Source: Anaerocolumna sp. (lineage in GTDB: Bacteria; Bacillota; Clostridia; Lachnospirales; Lachnospiraceae). From it: DNA of 64,000 nucleotides. The DNA lies in NCBI GenBank assembly GCA_029239975.1, contig JARBTX010000005.1, positions 1 through 64,000 of the forward strand. The letters run 5' to 3'. Both the position numbers and the translations under genes were made by a program. Position 1 is the first letter of the stretch. Each line of letters opens with the position of its first letter. This document shows positions 8,899 through 16,449 of the stretch, piece after piece. Below the pieces are notes generated by a model. The model did not search any database. It was not told the origin of the DNA and saw nothing but the letters and a program-made list of their open reading frames with translations.

Positions 8899-10086
8899 CT
8901 ATAATACAGAATCTTTTCTTAACAAGGAATCTACTGATTTTCTTAAGCGTTCTCCAAAATCATCACTTAATATATCTTCTTTATCTAGTACCCTGATACC
9001 CATTTCATAAGCCCTTTTACATGTACCTGTATTGGAACTTTTTATATTACTAAAGGTGACTAATATGCCTTTTCCTTTCGAACCACCAACTCTTCTCATA
9101 TTAACTATGATTTCATTGATTGCATCTGTATCTGGTTCTGTTAATTTACAAGAAACGAATATTGGCCTTGAATTCTTACTAAGTAATACATCTATCTCAT
9201 TACCAACATTTTTTATTCCATCATCTGCATCCCAATCTATCATTGCACCTAATCGGATTGCAGTAACATCCTTAATTTTACATGCTTCTATATAGACATA
9301 TAATTCTAACCATATTCCATAGGTTGTCATATATTGTTTGGATAATTCTGATGTAAACTGAAATGAGATGTTATTATTTATATTTAATTTTGATATGAAC
9401 TGTTTTTCCTGGCAGTATTTCAGTAATTCTATATCAGGTTTCACACTTTGCCCGTTGAACGTTATTTGTGGAGCATGACTAAATGTTAAACTAGTATTCC
9501 CAGACATTGATACTTGAATATATCTACATGTCTTCTTCCACTGGTCTAAATTTTGAAAAATATACCTTGACATATCAAGTAAACGATTATAATTGTCCTT
9601 CGTTGGTTCAAAGTGGGAATTACCAATTAAAGTCGCACCTTTAGCAATCAGATAATCTTCTAAGTTGATATTTACTGTATTTTTTATTATCTTATTTGTA
9701 TCTACATCAAGTATCTGGTTTTTTCGAATATCGGCATATATCATGCTAAGATTAAGTTTCTTACCTACCTTATAACCACCAATAGTCATAAGATCACCAC
9801 CACCTGTTAGATCAATGATATATTCGGTGTTATCCTGTGACGTATTTTTTGCTATTACTTTTTCGGTTAATATACATACATCGTCTAAGATATCAGAATC
9901 AACTGGATACATTTCGTACTCAAGATTCTTAATGTGTGTTTTACAGGCATTATATAAATGAACTATTGCATTTTTTTTAAATAAGTCTTTATCGTAAATA
10001 AAAATAACTTTATCTGGTTTCATAGTAAGGATAGATATTAAATTTGTTAGTACGTCAAAATCAAAATATTCTATTTGAACAATCAT
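8899..10086 (-). CDS. CARF-domain nuclease of the DUF1887 / Card1-Can2 type
   Basis: The 395-residue protein has an N-terminal Rossmann-like CARF domain (about 1-150) with the loop DLTGGGDLM at 92-100, matching the D-x-TGG ligand-binding motif of these sensors. A linker follows, then a C-terminal PD-(D/E)xK nuclease domain: Glu261 (GIWLE), NEIDV at 296-300 with Asp299, and the VSCK segment ending in Lys314. The usual acidic residue two before the lysine is Ser312. Card1/Can2 enzymes are type III CRISPR accessory nucleases switched on by cyclic oligoadenylate (family knowledge). No CRISPR array or cas gene is in this window. A conserved non-coding element precedes the gene. GGAG lies 6 bases before the ATG. 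Confidence 0.82.
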   Translation of the reverse strand: MIVQIEYFDFDVLTNLISILTMKPDKVIFIYDKDLFKKNAIVHLYNACKTHIKNLEYEMYPVDSDILDDVCILTEKVIAKNTSQDNTEYIIDLTGGGDLMTIGGYKVGKKLNLSMIYADIRKNQILDVDTNKIIKNTVNINLEDYLIAKGATLIGNSHFEPTKDNYNRLLDMSRYIFQNLDQWKKTCRYIQVSMSGNTSLTFSHAPQITFNGQSVKPDIELLKYCQEKQFISKLNINNNISFQFTSELSKQYMTTYGIWLELYVYIEACKIKDVTAIRLGAMIDWDADDGIKNVGNEIDVLLSKNSRPIFVSCKLTEPDTDAINEIIVNMRRVGGSKGKGILVTFSNIKSSNTGTCKRAYEMGIRVLDKEDILSDDFGERLRKSVDSLLRKDSVL

Positions 10087-10126
10087 ATCTTTCTCCTTTG
10101 TATATTTTTTATTTTATAAATAATTA

Positions 10127-10257
10127 CAAACATCAAAGATGTTATTATTGCTTAACAATAATCTGATTGAATCTTGCTCCTTGGGACAATTATAGCTACA
10201 TAATGCGTATATATTGTATTAGCAATATTATACACTATATAATTTCGGAATTGACTA
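10127..10257 (-). repeat. Conserved non-coding element, copy A (leader of the CARF nuclease gene)
   Basis: Starting 8 bases after the Nudix stop codon, this stretch aligns without gaps to copy B (13507-13645). By hand count 69 of the first 90 positions match (10168-10257 against 13556-13645), and both copies end with a shared CTTTGATGTTT. It ends about 40 bases before the nuclease start codon. It could be a regulatory RNA, a protein-binding leader or a decayed mobile repeat. Confidence 0.65.
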
Positions 10258-10265
10258 TTATTTAA

Positions 10266-10685
10266 TTACTCTTCAATACAAATTTGCTCAAATACAAAAT
10301 TATCCTCTAAATCCTTTATTGTTCTTTTACCAAGAGTTTCCAACAACTTAAGTTTACCAACCCATAAATAATCTGAATGTTCTTCCGATAACGTTACAAG
10401 GTCGGTTTCACTATGACAAAGATAGTTAATGATTACGACTTGACGGTATTCATGGGTTTTAAAGGTTGTAACAAATAACAGTTTATCAATTGTAACGCTA
10501 AGACCCGTCTCTTCCATAATCTCTCTTTTTAATCCACCAATTAAATCTTCACCAAACTCTAACTTTCCTCCCACGAATTCCCATGTTCCACCAGCTATTT
10601 TATTCGAAGTAGTACGTTTCACTATCAATGCTTTTTTATTATGCATTACTATCGCTTTCATCGCAATGATGATAGAGTTCTCCAT
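10266..10685 (-). CDS. Nudix hydrolase
   Basis: The 139-residue protein carries a complete Nudix box GX5EX7REUXEEXGU at residues 40-62 (Gly40, Glu46, Arg54, Glu55, Glu58, Glu59, Gly61), the metal-binding catalytic helix of this superfamily. The WEFVGGKLE lead-in resembles MutT/ADP-sugar type members. Substrates of such short Nudix proteins range from oxidised nucleotides to sugar nucleotides and cannot be named here. Its start codon lies 29 bases after the aminotransferase stop, so the two may be co-transcribed. The CARF nuclease gene follows after 179 bases containing a conserved element. Confidence 0.87.
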   Translation of the reverse strand: MENSIIIAMKAIVMHNKKALIVKRTTSNKIAGGTWEFVGGKLEFGEDLIGGLKREIMEETGLSVTIDKLLFVTTFKTHEYRQVVIINYLCHSETDLVTLSEEHSDYLWVGKLKLLETLGKRTIKDLEDNFVFEQICIEE

Positions 10686-10714
10686 ATGATTTCACCCCGC
10701 ATTTTCTCTTATGC

Positions 10715-11848
10715 CTATGAAGATAGTTCCTGTAGAAAAGTTTCTGATAATTTTATACGTAAGGGTACCTTTAACTCATCTAATGTTTCATCCAATGCTT
10801 TTAAGGTATCTAAAACATGTTCAATCTGTGCATTTTCACCCATATGACCAATACGTATTACTTTACCAGCTAGAACATCAAATGCACCAGCTATTAAGAT
10901 ATTATATTTGTCTTTCATAATTTTTAATATATCAGTGGCTTTTATACCTTCTGGTACATTTATAACTGTTACGGTATTTGAATACCCATCTAGTGGATAA
11001 AGCGTTAATCCAGATTTTAGTATAGCATTTCTTGTGGCTAAACCAATTTTTTTATGCCTGTCTAAAAACAATCTATCTTCTTTTATGTTCTCTAGTGCTG
11101 TACGAAGACCATATATATCACTAATAGGCATCGTGTATGGAAACCATTTATTTTTATAATAATCTTTAAATAAATAAAGATTCGCATAAAATGACTTAAT
11201 TGGATTACTTCTTACTTCCATTTGATGTAATGCATCTGTGCTAACTGTTACAAATGTTAAACCTGGAGGTGCTGATACCGCTTTTTGTGATCCGCCACAA
11301 AGGATATCAATCCTACTTTTATCAATGTGCACTTCTTCACCGAATGTACTAGATACAGAATCAACTACAGTAATTATACCATATTTCTTAAGCAAAGGAC
11401 AAATTTTTCCGATATCATTGAGAATTCCACTTGGAGTATCACAGTGAACGATAGTTGCATATTTAAAATCATGGTCTGCTTCCAAATAATGTTCTAATTC
11501 TGTAATATCAATAGTATGCCTATAATCTTTTGTATATAATACAGGTATACCTCCATATATTGAAACAAAATCAGCAAATCCTTTTCCAAATATTCCATTA
11601 TCAATAACTAAGGCACGATCACCTGGTTCTGTTAAGGAAGCACATGCAGCTTCAAGTCCAAGAATACCTTCTCCACTTAAAATAAATGAAGCATTTTTTG
11701 TATCTAATAATTCACTAATTAATTCACAGGTTTCTTTGTAATAATCATAAAATTTTGGGTCCAAATCTGGATTTGTTGTTTCCAAACTTCTAGCTAATCT
11801 AACATTCTCACGAACCATTGTTGGTCCTGGAGTCATAATTTTATACAT
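10715..11848 (-). CDS. Class V PLP aminotransferase (alanine-glyoxylate / serine-pyruvate type)
   Basis: The 377-residue enzyme fits the AGXT/PucG branch of fold-type I aminotransferases. It opens with the TPGPT motif, has SGEGILGLEAA at 58-68 for cofactor phosphate binding, VVDSVSS at 161-167 with Asp163 facing the pyridine nitrogen, and the PLP lysine Lys189 in GGSQKA. Substrates in this branch include glyoxylate, serine, ureidoglycine and aminoethylphosphonate. No purine or phosphonate genes lie nearby to choose among them. A good ribosome site (AAAGGAAAA) precedes the ATG. The neighbouring Nudix gene gives no metabolic clue. Confidence 0.85.
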   Translation of the reverse strand: MYKIMTPGPTMVRENVRLARSLETTNPDLDPKFYDYYKETCELISELLDTKNASFILSGEGILGLEAACASLTEPGDRALVIDNGIFGKGFADFVSIYGGIPVLYTKDYRHTIDITELEHYLEADHDFKYATIVHCDTPSGILNDIGKICPLLKKYGIITVVDSVSSTFGEEVHIDKSRIDILCGGSQKAVSAPPGLTFVTVSTDALHQMEVRSNPIKSFYANLYLFKDYYKNKWFPYTMPISDIYGLRTALENIKEDRLFLDRHKKIGLATRNAILKSGLTLYPLDGYSNTVTVINVPEGIKATDILKIMKDKYNILIAGAFDVLAGKVIRIGHMGENAQIEHVLDTLKALDETLDELKVPLRIKLSETFLQELSS

Positions 11849-12030
11849 AAGTTTTCCTTTCTACGCATAAAGTCATCTATAATACAATGAAATAAAAATA
11901 CATAATTAAAATTTATTTATGTTTTAAATTATTGTAAGATAAAAGTGGAGTCTTTAACACGACCAATATTACATATTTTTACCAGTCCAGTTGTAGAGAC
12001 ATTTGAGTATATATAAATATAACAAAAAAA

Positions 12031-12057
12031 CTAAGAGAACATTACTTATTCTCTTAG
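12031..12057. terminator. Bidirectional-looking intrinsic terminator
   Basis: CTAAGAGAA and TTCTCTTAG form a 9-bp perfect stem with a 9-base loop, flanked by A7 on the left and T6 on the right. It lies 53 bases past the stop of the DUF1284 gene on the minus strand. Confidence 0.85.
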
Positions 12058-12110
12058 TTTTTTCAGTTTTTAATCAAGAAATATTACATCACACTTTTCA
12101 AACTGAACAT

Positions 12111-12536
12111 CTAGTAATTAACCCCAGTATTTTGCAAACAGATGTCAATCCAACTGCAATTTAGACACACTTCTGATAATTTATCTTGTTTTATAATCGT
12201 TTCATTTACTTTGTTTTTAAATTCATTCCACGTAATCTCATCATTTTCAGAAAGTCCACAAATATGTAAACATGTTTTATCGTAGTTTAACACTTTTTGT
12301 CCTGAATTACATATAGAATTCTCATTGTGCGGACAACTACTACACAAACAATCGGTACGACAGACCAATCGTATTCTGATATCCTTCTCGTGATCCAACC
12401 GATTTATAATGTGCTTCATATTCCTTACAAATTCATCACTATAACCTTTACCAATAAATTGTCCGATACACATGCCATGATGTGGTCTTAATTCAATGAT
12501 ATTAGAATTACCAATTTTATCTTCCTCTTTAGCCAA
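12111..12536 (-). CDS. DUF1284 cysteine-rich protein
   Basis: The protein begins near residue 15 with the DUF1284 signature LRPHHGMC and carries GKGYSDEF shortly after. It holds eleven cysteines (23, 59, 63, 65, 68, 76, 89, 93, 124, 127, 133), which suggests metal or Fe-S binding. The family is common in clostridia and has no proven function. The start is uncertain: the longest frame opens with a TTG at 12536. No good ribosome site precedes it, while a GAGGAAG stands just ahead of an in-frame ATT at residue 8. An in-frame stop immediately upstream limits other choices. Confidence 0.72.
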   Translation of the reverse strand: MAKEEDKIGNSNIIELRPHHGMCIGQFIGKGYSDEFVRNMKHIINRLDHEKDIRIRLVCRTDCLCSSCPHNENSICNSGQKVLNYDKTCLHICGLSENDEITWNEFKNKVNETIIKQDKLSEVCLNCSWIDICLQNTGVNY

Positions 12537-12615
12537 TAATCATACCTGCTTCCGTTAATAATTGAATTACATCTGAATAAGGGTATTTTGCTTTCTTTAC
12601 ACTTCATCCAAAAAT

Positions 12616-13464
12616 TTAAATATTACTATCTGTAGTTTCTCTAAATCTTTTTATACTTAAGTCTTGTAACATTTTTAAGGTATCTTGATCTTTTCCTCCT
12701 ACAGGAATACCATCTATCTCAGAAACACCTAAACATAGAGAGCCAGCACTAGTTACAATGATTTCATCAGCCTCCATTAATTCATTTATGGTGTATGTAA
12801 CTTCTTCAACAGGAATGCCACAATCACTACAAATTTTAAGGAGATTTGCTCTTGTTATACCAGGTAAAATGAGATTATCCAAAGGAGCCGTTTTTAAAAT
12901 TCCATGGGTTAAAATTGATATATTACTATGAGCGCATTCTGTAACTCTATCTCCTCTTTTAAAAACCACCTCATCACACCCTGCTTCTGCTGCTTTTTGT
13001 GAAGCCATTACATTAGGTAGTAAATTTAATGTTTTAATATTACAATGAAAATACCTTGTATCCTCAACGGATATTAGCTTAATTTTTGAATAAACATCTT
13101 TAATTTTTCCTGGTTTTATCATAATCCATAAGTTGGATGGAACTCCTGGTTCAGGAACATGATTTCTAACGCTGGTTCCCCTTGTTACTTGCCAATATAA
13201 AAATTGTTCTGGACTATCTACCTTGTTAACCATTTCTTGTAATAATTGCTTTAATTCGCACTTTGTATGTGTCATATTGATGTTTAATAACGCAGCGCTA
13301 TGAAAGAAACGGTCTACATGCTCATCTAAATCATAAATTTTGTGATTTGCAGTATACGTTGCATCATAAACACCATCTCCAAAATAACATACACGGTCAT
13401 TCATTGGAATTGTCATTTCCTCTAATAAACCAAATTTACCACAGTAATATCCGAGATTTTCCAT
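12616..13464 (-). CDS. dat: D-amino-acid aminotransferase (class IV)
   Basis: The 282-residue protein follows the D-alanine aminotransferase pattern closely: YFGDGVYDATY at 27-37, a DEHVDRFF segment, TRGTSVRNH at 94-102, the PLP lysine Lys144 in IKTLNLLP, and TECAHSN at 175-181 with Glu176 supporting the cofactor. The enzyme swaps amino groups between D-amino acids and 2-oxo acids and supplies D-glutamate or D-alanine for the cell wall. A role as 4-amino-4-deoxychorismate lyase or branched-chain enzyme is less likely, because the CDIK-TLNLL and RGTS motifs favour Dat. The gene has a strong GGAGG, and conserved element copy B lies upstream. Confidence 0.82.
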   Translation of the reverse strand: MENLGYYCGKFGLLEEMTIPMNDRVCYFGDGVYDATYTANHKIYDLDEHVDRFFHSAALLNINMTHTKCELKQLLQEMVNKVDSPEQFLYWQVTRGTSVRNHVPEPGVPSNLWIMIKPGKIKDVYSKIKLISVEDTRYFHCNIKTLNLLPNVMASQKAAEAGCDEVVFKRGDRVTECAHSNISILTHGILKTAPLDNLILPGITRANLLKICSDCGIPVEEVTYTINELMEADEIIVTSAGSLCLGVSEIDGIPVGGKDQDTLKMLQDLSIKRFRETTDSNI

Positions 13465-13506
13465 ACTTTTCCTCCTTCTTATTGTTAACTATTAATAATT
13501 AATTAT

Positions 13507-13645
13507 GAAACATCAAAGGTGTCCTTATTGATTATACTATAAACAATTTTATAGCTGAATCTTTCCTCTTAAGGCAACTGAAGCTAGAAAATTCGTATGT
13601 ATTGTATAATCAATTTGATAAACTATATAGTTTCGCAATTGCCTA
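13507..13645 (-). repeat. Conserved non-coding element, copy B (leader of the dat gene)
   Basis: This copy starts directly after the HD-hydrolase stop codon and aligns without gaps to copy A for 90 bases (69 matches counted by hand). It includes AACTATATAGTT, a perfect 12-bp palindrome that is weaker in copy A. It ends about 40 bases before the dat start codon, the same placement as copy A before the CARF nuclease gene. Confidence 0.65.
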
Positions 13646-13646
13646 A

Positions 13647-14138
13647 TCATTTGTAATAACAATTATGTAATATTGAAATTCCAGATTTTGTTTTAAATAT
13701 TTTTTGTTCTACAGTTTTAATCTCTTTTGATTCCATGTTGTCTTCGTAAATATTAACAATAAAATCAGCTTCCACTAATATCTGAGAATCTATCCCATCT
13801 ATATTATGATATGTATGGTGATGTGCTATCAAATAACATACTCTTTCAATAAATTCTTTCTCATAACCTAATCTTTGTAACATATCCTTTGCAATCTCCG
13901 GACCTTCTATTTGTTGATAATAACCCGAGCTACTGTTATACTTCTCTTCGCTAATTTTAATACCTATATCATGTACGAGAGCAGCAACTTCTAATAATTC
14001 TTGAATGTTACATTCAATCCCTTCTGCTTCGCCAATTACTTTAGCAAACCCATAAACTTTTAAAAAGTGATTAATTCTCTTTATATCGCCAGAATAATAT
14101 TCAATCATTGCTTGAATAACATCACCTATTTTATTCAT
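13647..14138 (-). CDS. HD-domain phosphohydrolase
   Basis: The 163-residue protein is a compact HD domain. Metal ligands expected for the fold are His24, His56-Asp57 (VHDIG), a histidine among 106-108 (AHHH) and Asp125. Such proteins hydrolyse phosphate esters, often nucleotides or cyclic nucleotides; the substrate of this one is unknown. The start is the ATG at 14138, preceded by GAGG at a good distance; a GTG 12 bases upstream is out of position. The gene is followed at once by conserved element copy B and then dat. Confidence 0.8.
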   Translation of the reverse strand: MNKIGDVIQAMIEYYSGDIKRINHFLKVYGFAKVIGEAEGIECNIQELLEVAALVHDIGIKISEEKYNSSSGYYQQIEGPEIAKDMLQRLGYEKEFIERVCYLIAHHHTYHNIDGIDSQILVEADFIVNIYEDNMESKEIKTVEQKIFKTKSGISILHNCYYK

Positions 14139-14208
14139 ACTACACCTCACTTATATCATTTTTACTATATTACCATTCTTTTACTATCGATGCAATAAAC
14201 TTTAAAAA

Positions 14209-14230
14209 GGGTTAGGACGAATCCTAACCC
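14209..14230 (-). terminator. Intrinsic terminator of the chemoreceptor gene
   Basis: GGGTTAGGA and TCCTAACCC form a perfect 9-bp stem with a 4-base loop. On the minus strand it is followed by TTTTT. It lies 12 bases past the stop codon. Confidence 0.9.
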
Positions 14231-14242
14231 CTAATATACTTA

Positions 14243-16243
14243 TTATAATTTAAAACTACCTAATCTTGTCTGTAGATTTTGTGATAAATCCTGTAAATTA
14301 ACTGCACATTGTGTTATCTCATCCATAGTTCGTGCTATTTCTGCTGTAGACGCAGAAACCTCTTCAGAAGCGGAAGCAGTTTCTTCTGATATTGCGGAAA
14401 TGCTTTCGATCCTTGATATAACATTTTCCTTCTTTTTAGCTATATCACTAATGCTTACTCGGATTTCAGATACCTTTTCAGATAGACCTTCAACACCTTG
14501 CATTATTTCTTTAAATATTGTTTGGGTTTGGTCAACTACAATTACTTGCTCTTCTACATTTTTACCAGTTAACCCCATAGCTTCAACAGCGAGTTCTGTT
14601 TTTCGTTTAATATCTTCAACAATTGCTTTAATTTGTATGGTTGAAACTTTTGATTGTTCTGCTAAATCTCTTATCTCATCAGCAACTACAGCAAAACCTT
14701 TCCCTGCTTCCCCTGCTCTGGCAGCTTCAATGGATGCATTTAATGCTAAGAGATTTGTTTGTGCTGTGATATTATTAATGGTATCTGATATGGCGTTAAT
14801 CTGATTGGTACTATTATTCATTTCATAAACCAATTCTGATACCTTTTCGGTAGAAGTCTTAGTTTCATTCGATTTATAAATTAACGATTCAACACCCTTA
14901 AATCCACGATCTGTAAGGTCTTTTGTGTTTTTAGTCAATCCATAAATATACTCTGTTGCTTCGTCAACCATATTCAAATTATCTGATAAGTCTGAGATAG
15001 TAGTTACGCTATCAGAAGAATATTGTGCTTGTTCCGTCGCACCATGTGCAACTTCTTCCACTGCTCTAACTACTTCATTTACAGATGCATTCGTTTCCTC
15101 AGCCATATTTGCTAACATCACTGATGTTTCGAGTACCGTATCAGATGAACCTTTTACATTTCCTAATAAAACCGAAATATTGCTTACCATATCATTAAAT
15201 TGTTCACCTAATAATTTAAATTCGTCCTTTGATTTTATATCAACCTTAACCGTCATATCCCCATTGGCAACGTTTTGGAAGGCATTAAGTAACTTTTTAA
15301 TATTATGTGAGATAGGGTTACTAAACCAAATTGCTATTACGACAGATGCAATTAATAATATAATAAAACTATAAGTTATTGTTCGAAAAATTACTTCCGT
15401 ATCATTAGTTAATTCAGATTCGTACATCGTGGCAACAATCTTCCAACCAGTGGTATCACTAGTTTGATATGCACCAAACCGATTGTCTCCTTTAAAATTA
15501 TACTTAGTAAAACCAGCTTTATTGGTGCTTACTTCTGGCCAAAATGATAAGGTTGCTGGTGTGTCAGTGCCAATAAGCGTTTGATCAGGATGTGCAATCA
15601 AATTACCTAACTCATCAGCTATAAATAAGTAACCTGATTTTCCAATTTTGACATTACTTAATGAATTTGAGTATTGTTCAAGGTCAAGATTTATACCAAC
15701 AACACCCACAATTTCGTTTGAATCATTTATAATTGCTTTGGATATTGAAACAACAATTTTACCAGTGGTAGCACTTTCATAAGGATTAGATATATTAATC
15801 TTGTCTGTATTTTTTAATGCATCTGTATACCAAACTCTAGATTTAAAATCATAGTTAGAATCTATTTTGGTTTCAGGATAGGTATAATACATATTATTTT
15901 CTGTACCTATAAATGTTGTTAAAATATTTACATCTGATGCTTCTACGTTTGAGATGAATTTTTTTGAATACTCAAAAGTTTCTGGTTTATTTGAACCTTT
16001 TATTACAATATCTTCACTCATTATAGTCACTATATTAGAGACTGCACTAAAATAATTATCAATACCCCTTCTAACTTCTTCTACGGTTTGCATACTAGTG
16101 CTTTCAAGCTTATTACTTAAAATCTCTTTCGAACTAACATAAGAAATAATGCCAGTAGTTAAAACTGGAACTAAACTAATTAATAATAGCATTACTATAA
16201 TTTTACTTCTTAATGTTTGTGACATCTTTCTTTTGATTTTCAC
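14243..16243 (-). CDS. Methyl-accepting chemotaxis protein with dCache sensor domain
   Basis: The 666-residue receptor has a membrane segment at about 15-36, an extracellular dCache domain (about 40-275), a second membrane segment at about 289-307, a HAMP region (about 310-362) and a long signalling coiled coil. The tip carries the conserved [20 protein letters not shown] hairpin region that contacts CheA/CheW. Tyr131, Arg136, Trp138 and Tyr139 match the spacing of the amino-acid-binding dCache motif, while the position that is normally Asp appears to be Asn185. The gene starts with GTG, 9 bases after GGAGGG, and stands alone with its own terminator. Confidence 0.92.
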   Translation of the reverse strand: MKIKRKMSQTLRSKIIVMLLLISLVPVLTTGIISYVSSKEILSNKLESTSMQTVEEVRRGIDNYFSAVSNIVTIMSEDIVIKGSNKPETFEYSKKFISNVEASDVNILTTFIGTENNMYYTYPETKIDSNYDFKSRVWYTDALKNTDKINISNPYESATTGKIVVSISKAIINDSNEIVGVVGINLDLEQYSNSLSNVKIGKSGYLFIADELGNLIAHPDQTLIGTDTPATLSFWPEVSTNKAGFTKYNFKGDNRFGAYQTSDTTGWKIVATMYESELTNDTEVIFRTITYSFIILLIASVVIAIWFSNPISHNIKKLLNAFQNVANGDMTVKVDIKSKDEFKLLGEQFNDMVSNISVLLGNVKGSSDTVLETSVMLANMAEETNASVNEVVRAVEEVAHGATEQAQYSSDSVTTISDLSDNLNMVDEATEYIYGLTKNTKDLTDRGFKGVESLIYKSNETKTSTEKVSELVYEMNNSTNQINAISDTINNITAQTNLLALNASIEAARAGEAGKGFAVVADEIRDLAEQSKVSTIQIKAIVEDIKRKTELAVEAMGLTGKNVEEQVIVVDQTQTIFKEIMQGVEGLSEKVSEIRVSISDIAKKKENVISRIESISAISEETASASEEVSASTAEIARTMDEITQCAVNLQDLSQNLQTRLGSFKL

Positions 16244-16449
16244 GTTTAAATACCCTCCAAAATTATAATTGTATATCCCATATTACATAATAAAAGTAAT
16301 TTCGACATTATGTAATTCATGGAAAAAAGGAGGGTATTATTGACAAAATACCAATTTTATTAAACTATATATTCTATTATTGATTAAAAGCATTGTATTA
16401 CATGAATCTTCTAGTGTTTAACCTATTTATATCAACCAATAATTCCCTG

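Noticed and set aside
10127-13645. Repeated element as a MITE or T-box leader
   Set aside because: No terminal inverted repeats or target duplication were found, and no T-box core sequence is present; left as an unassigned element.
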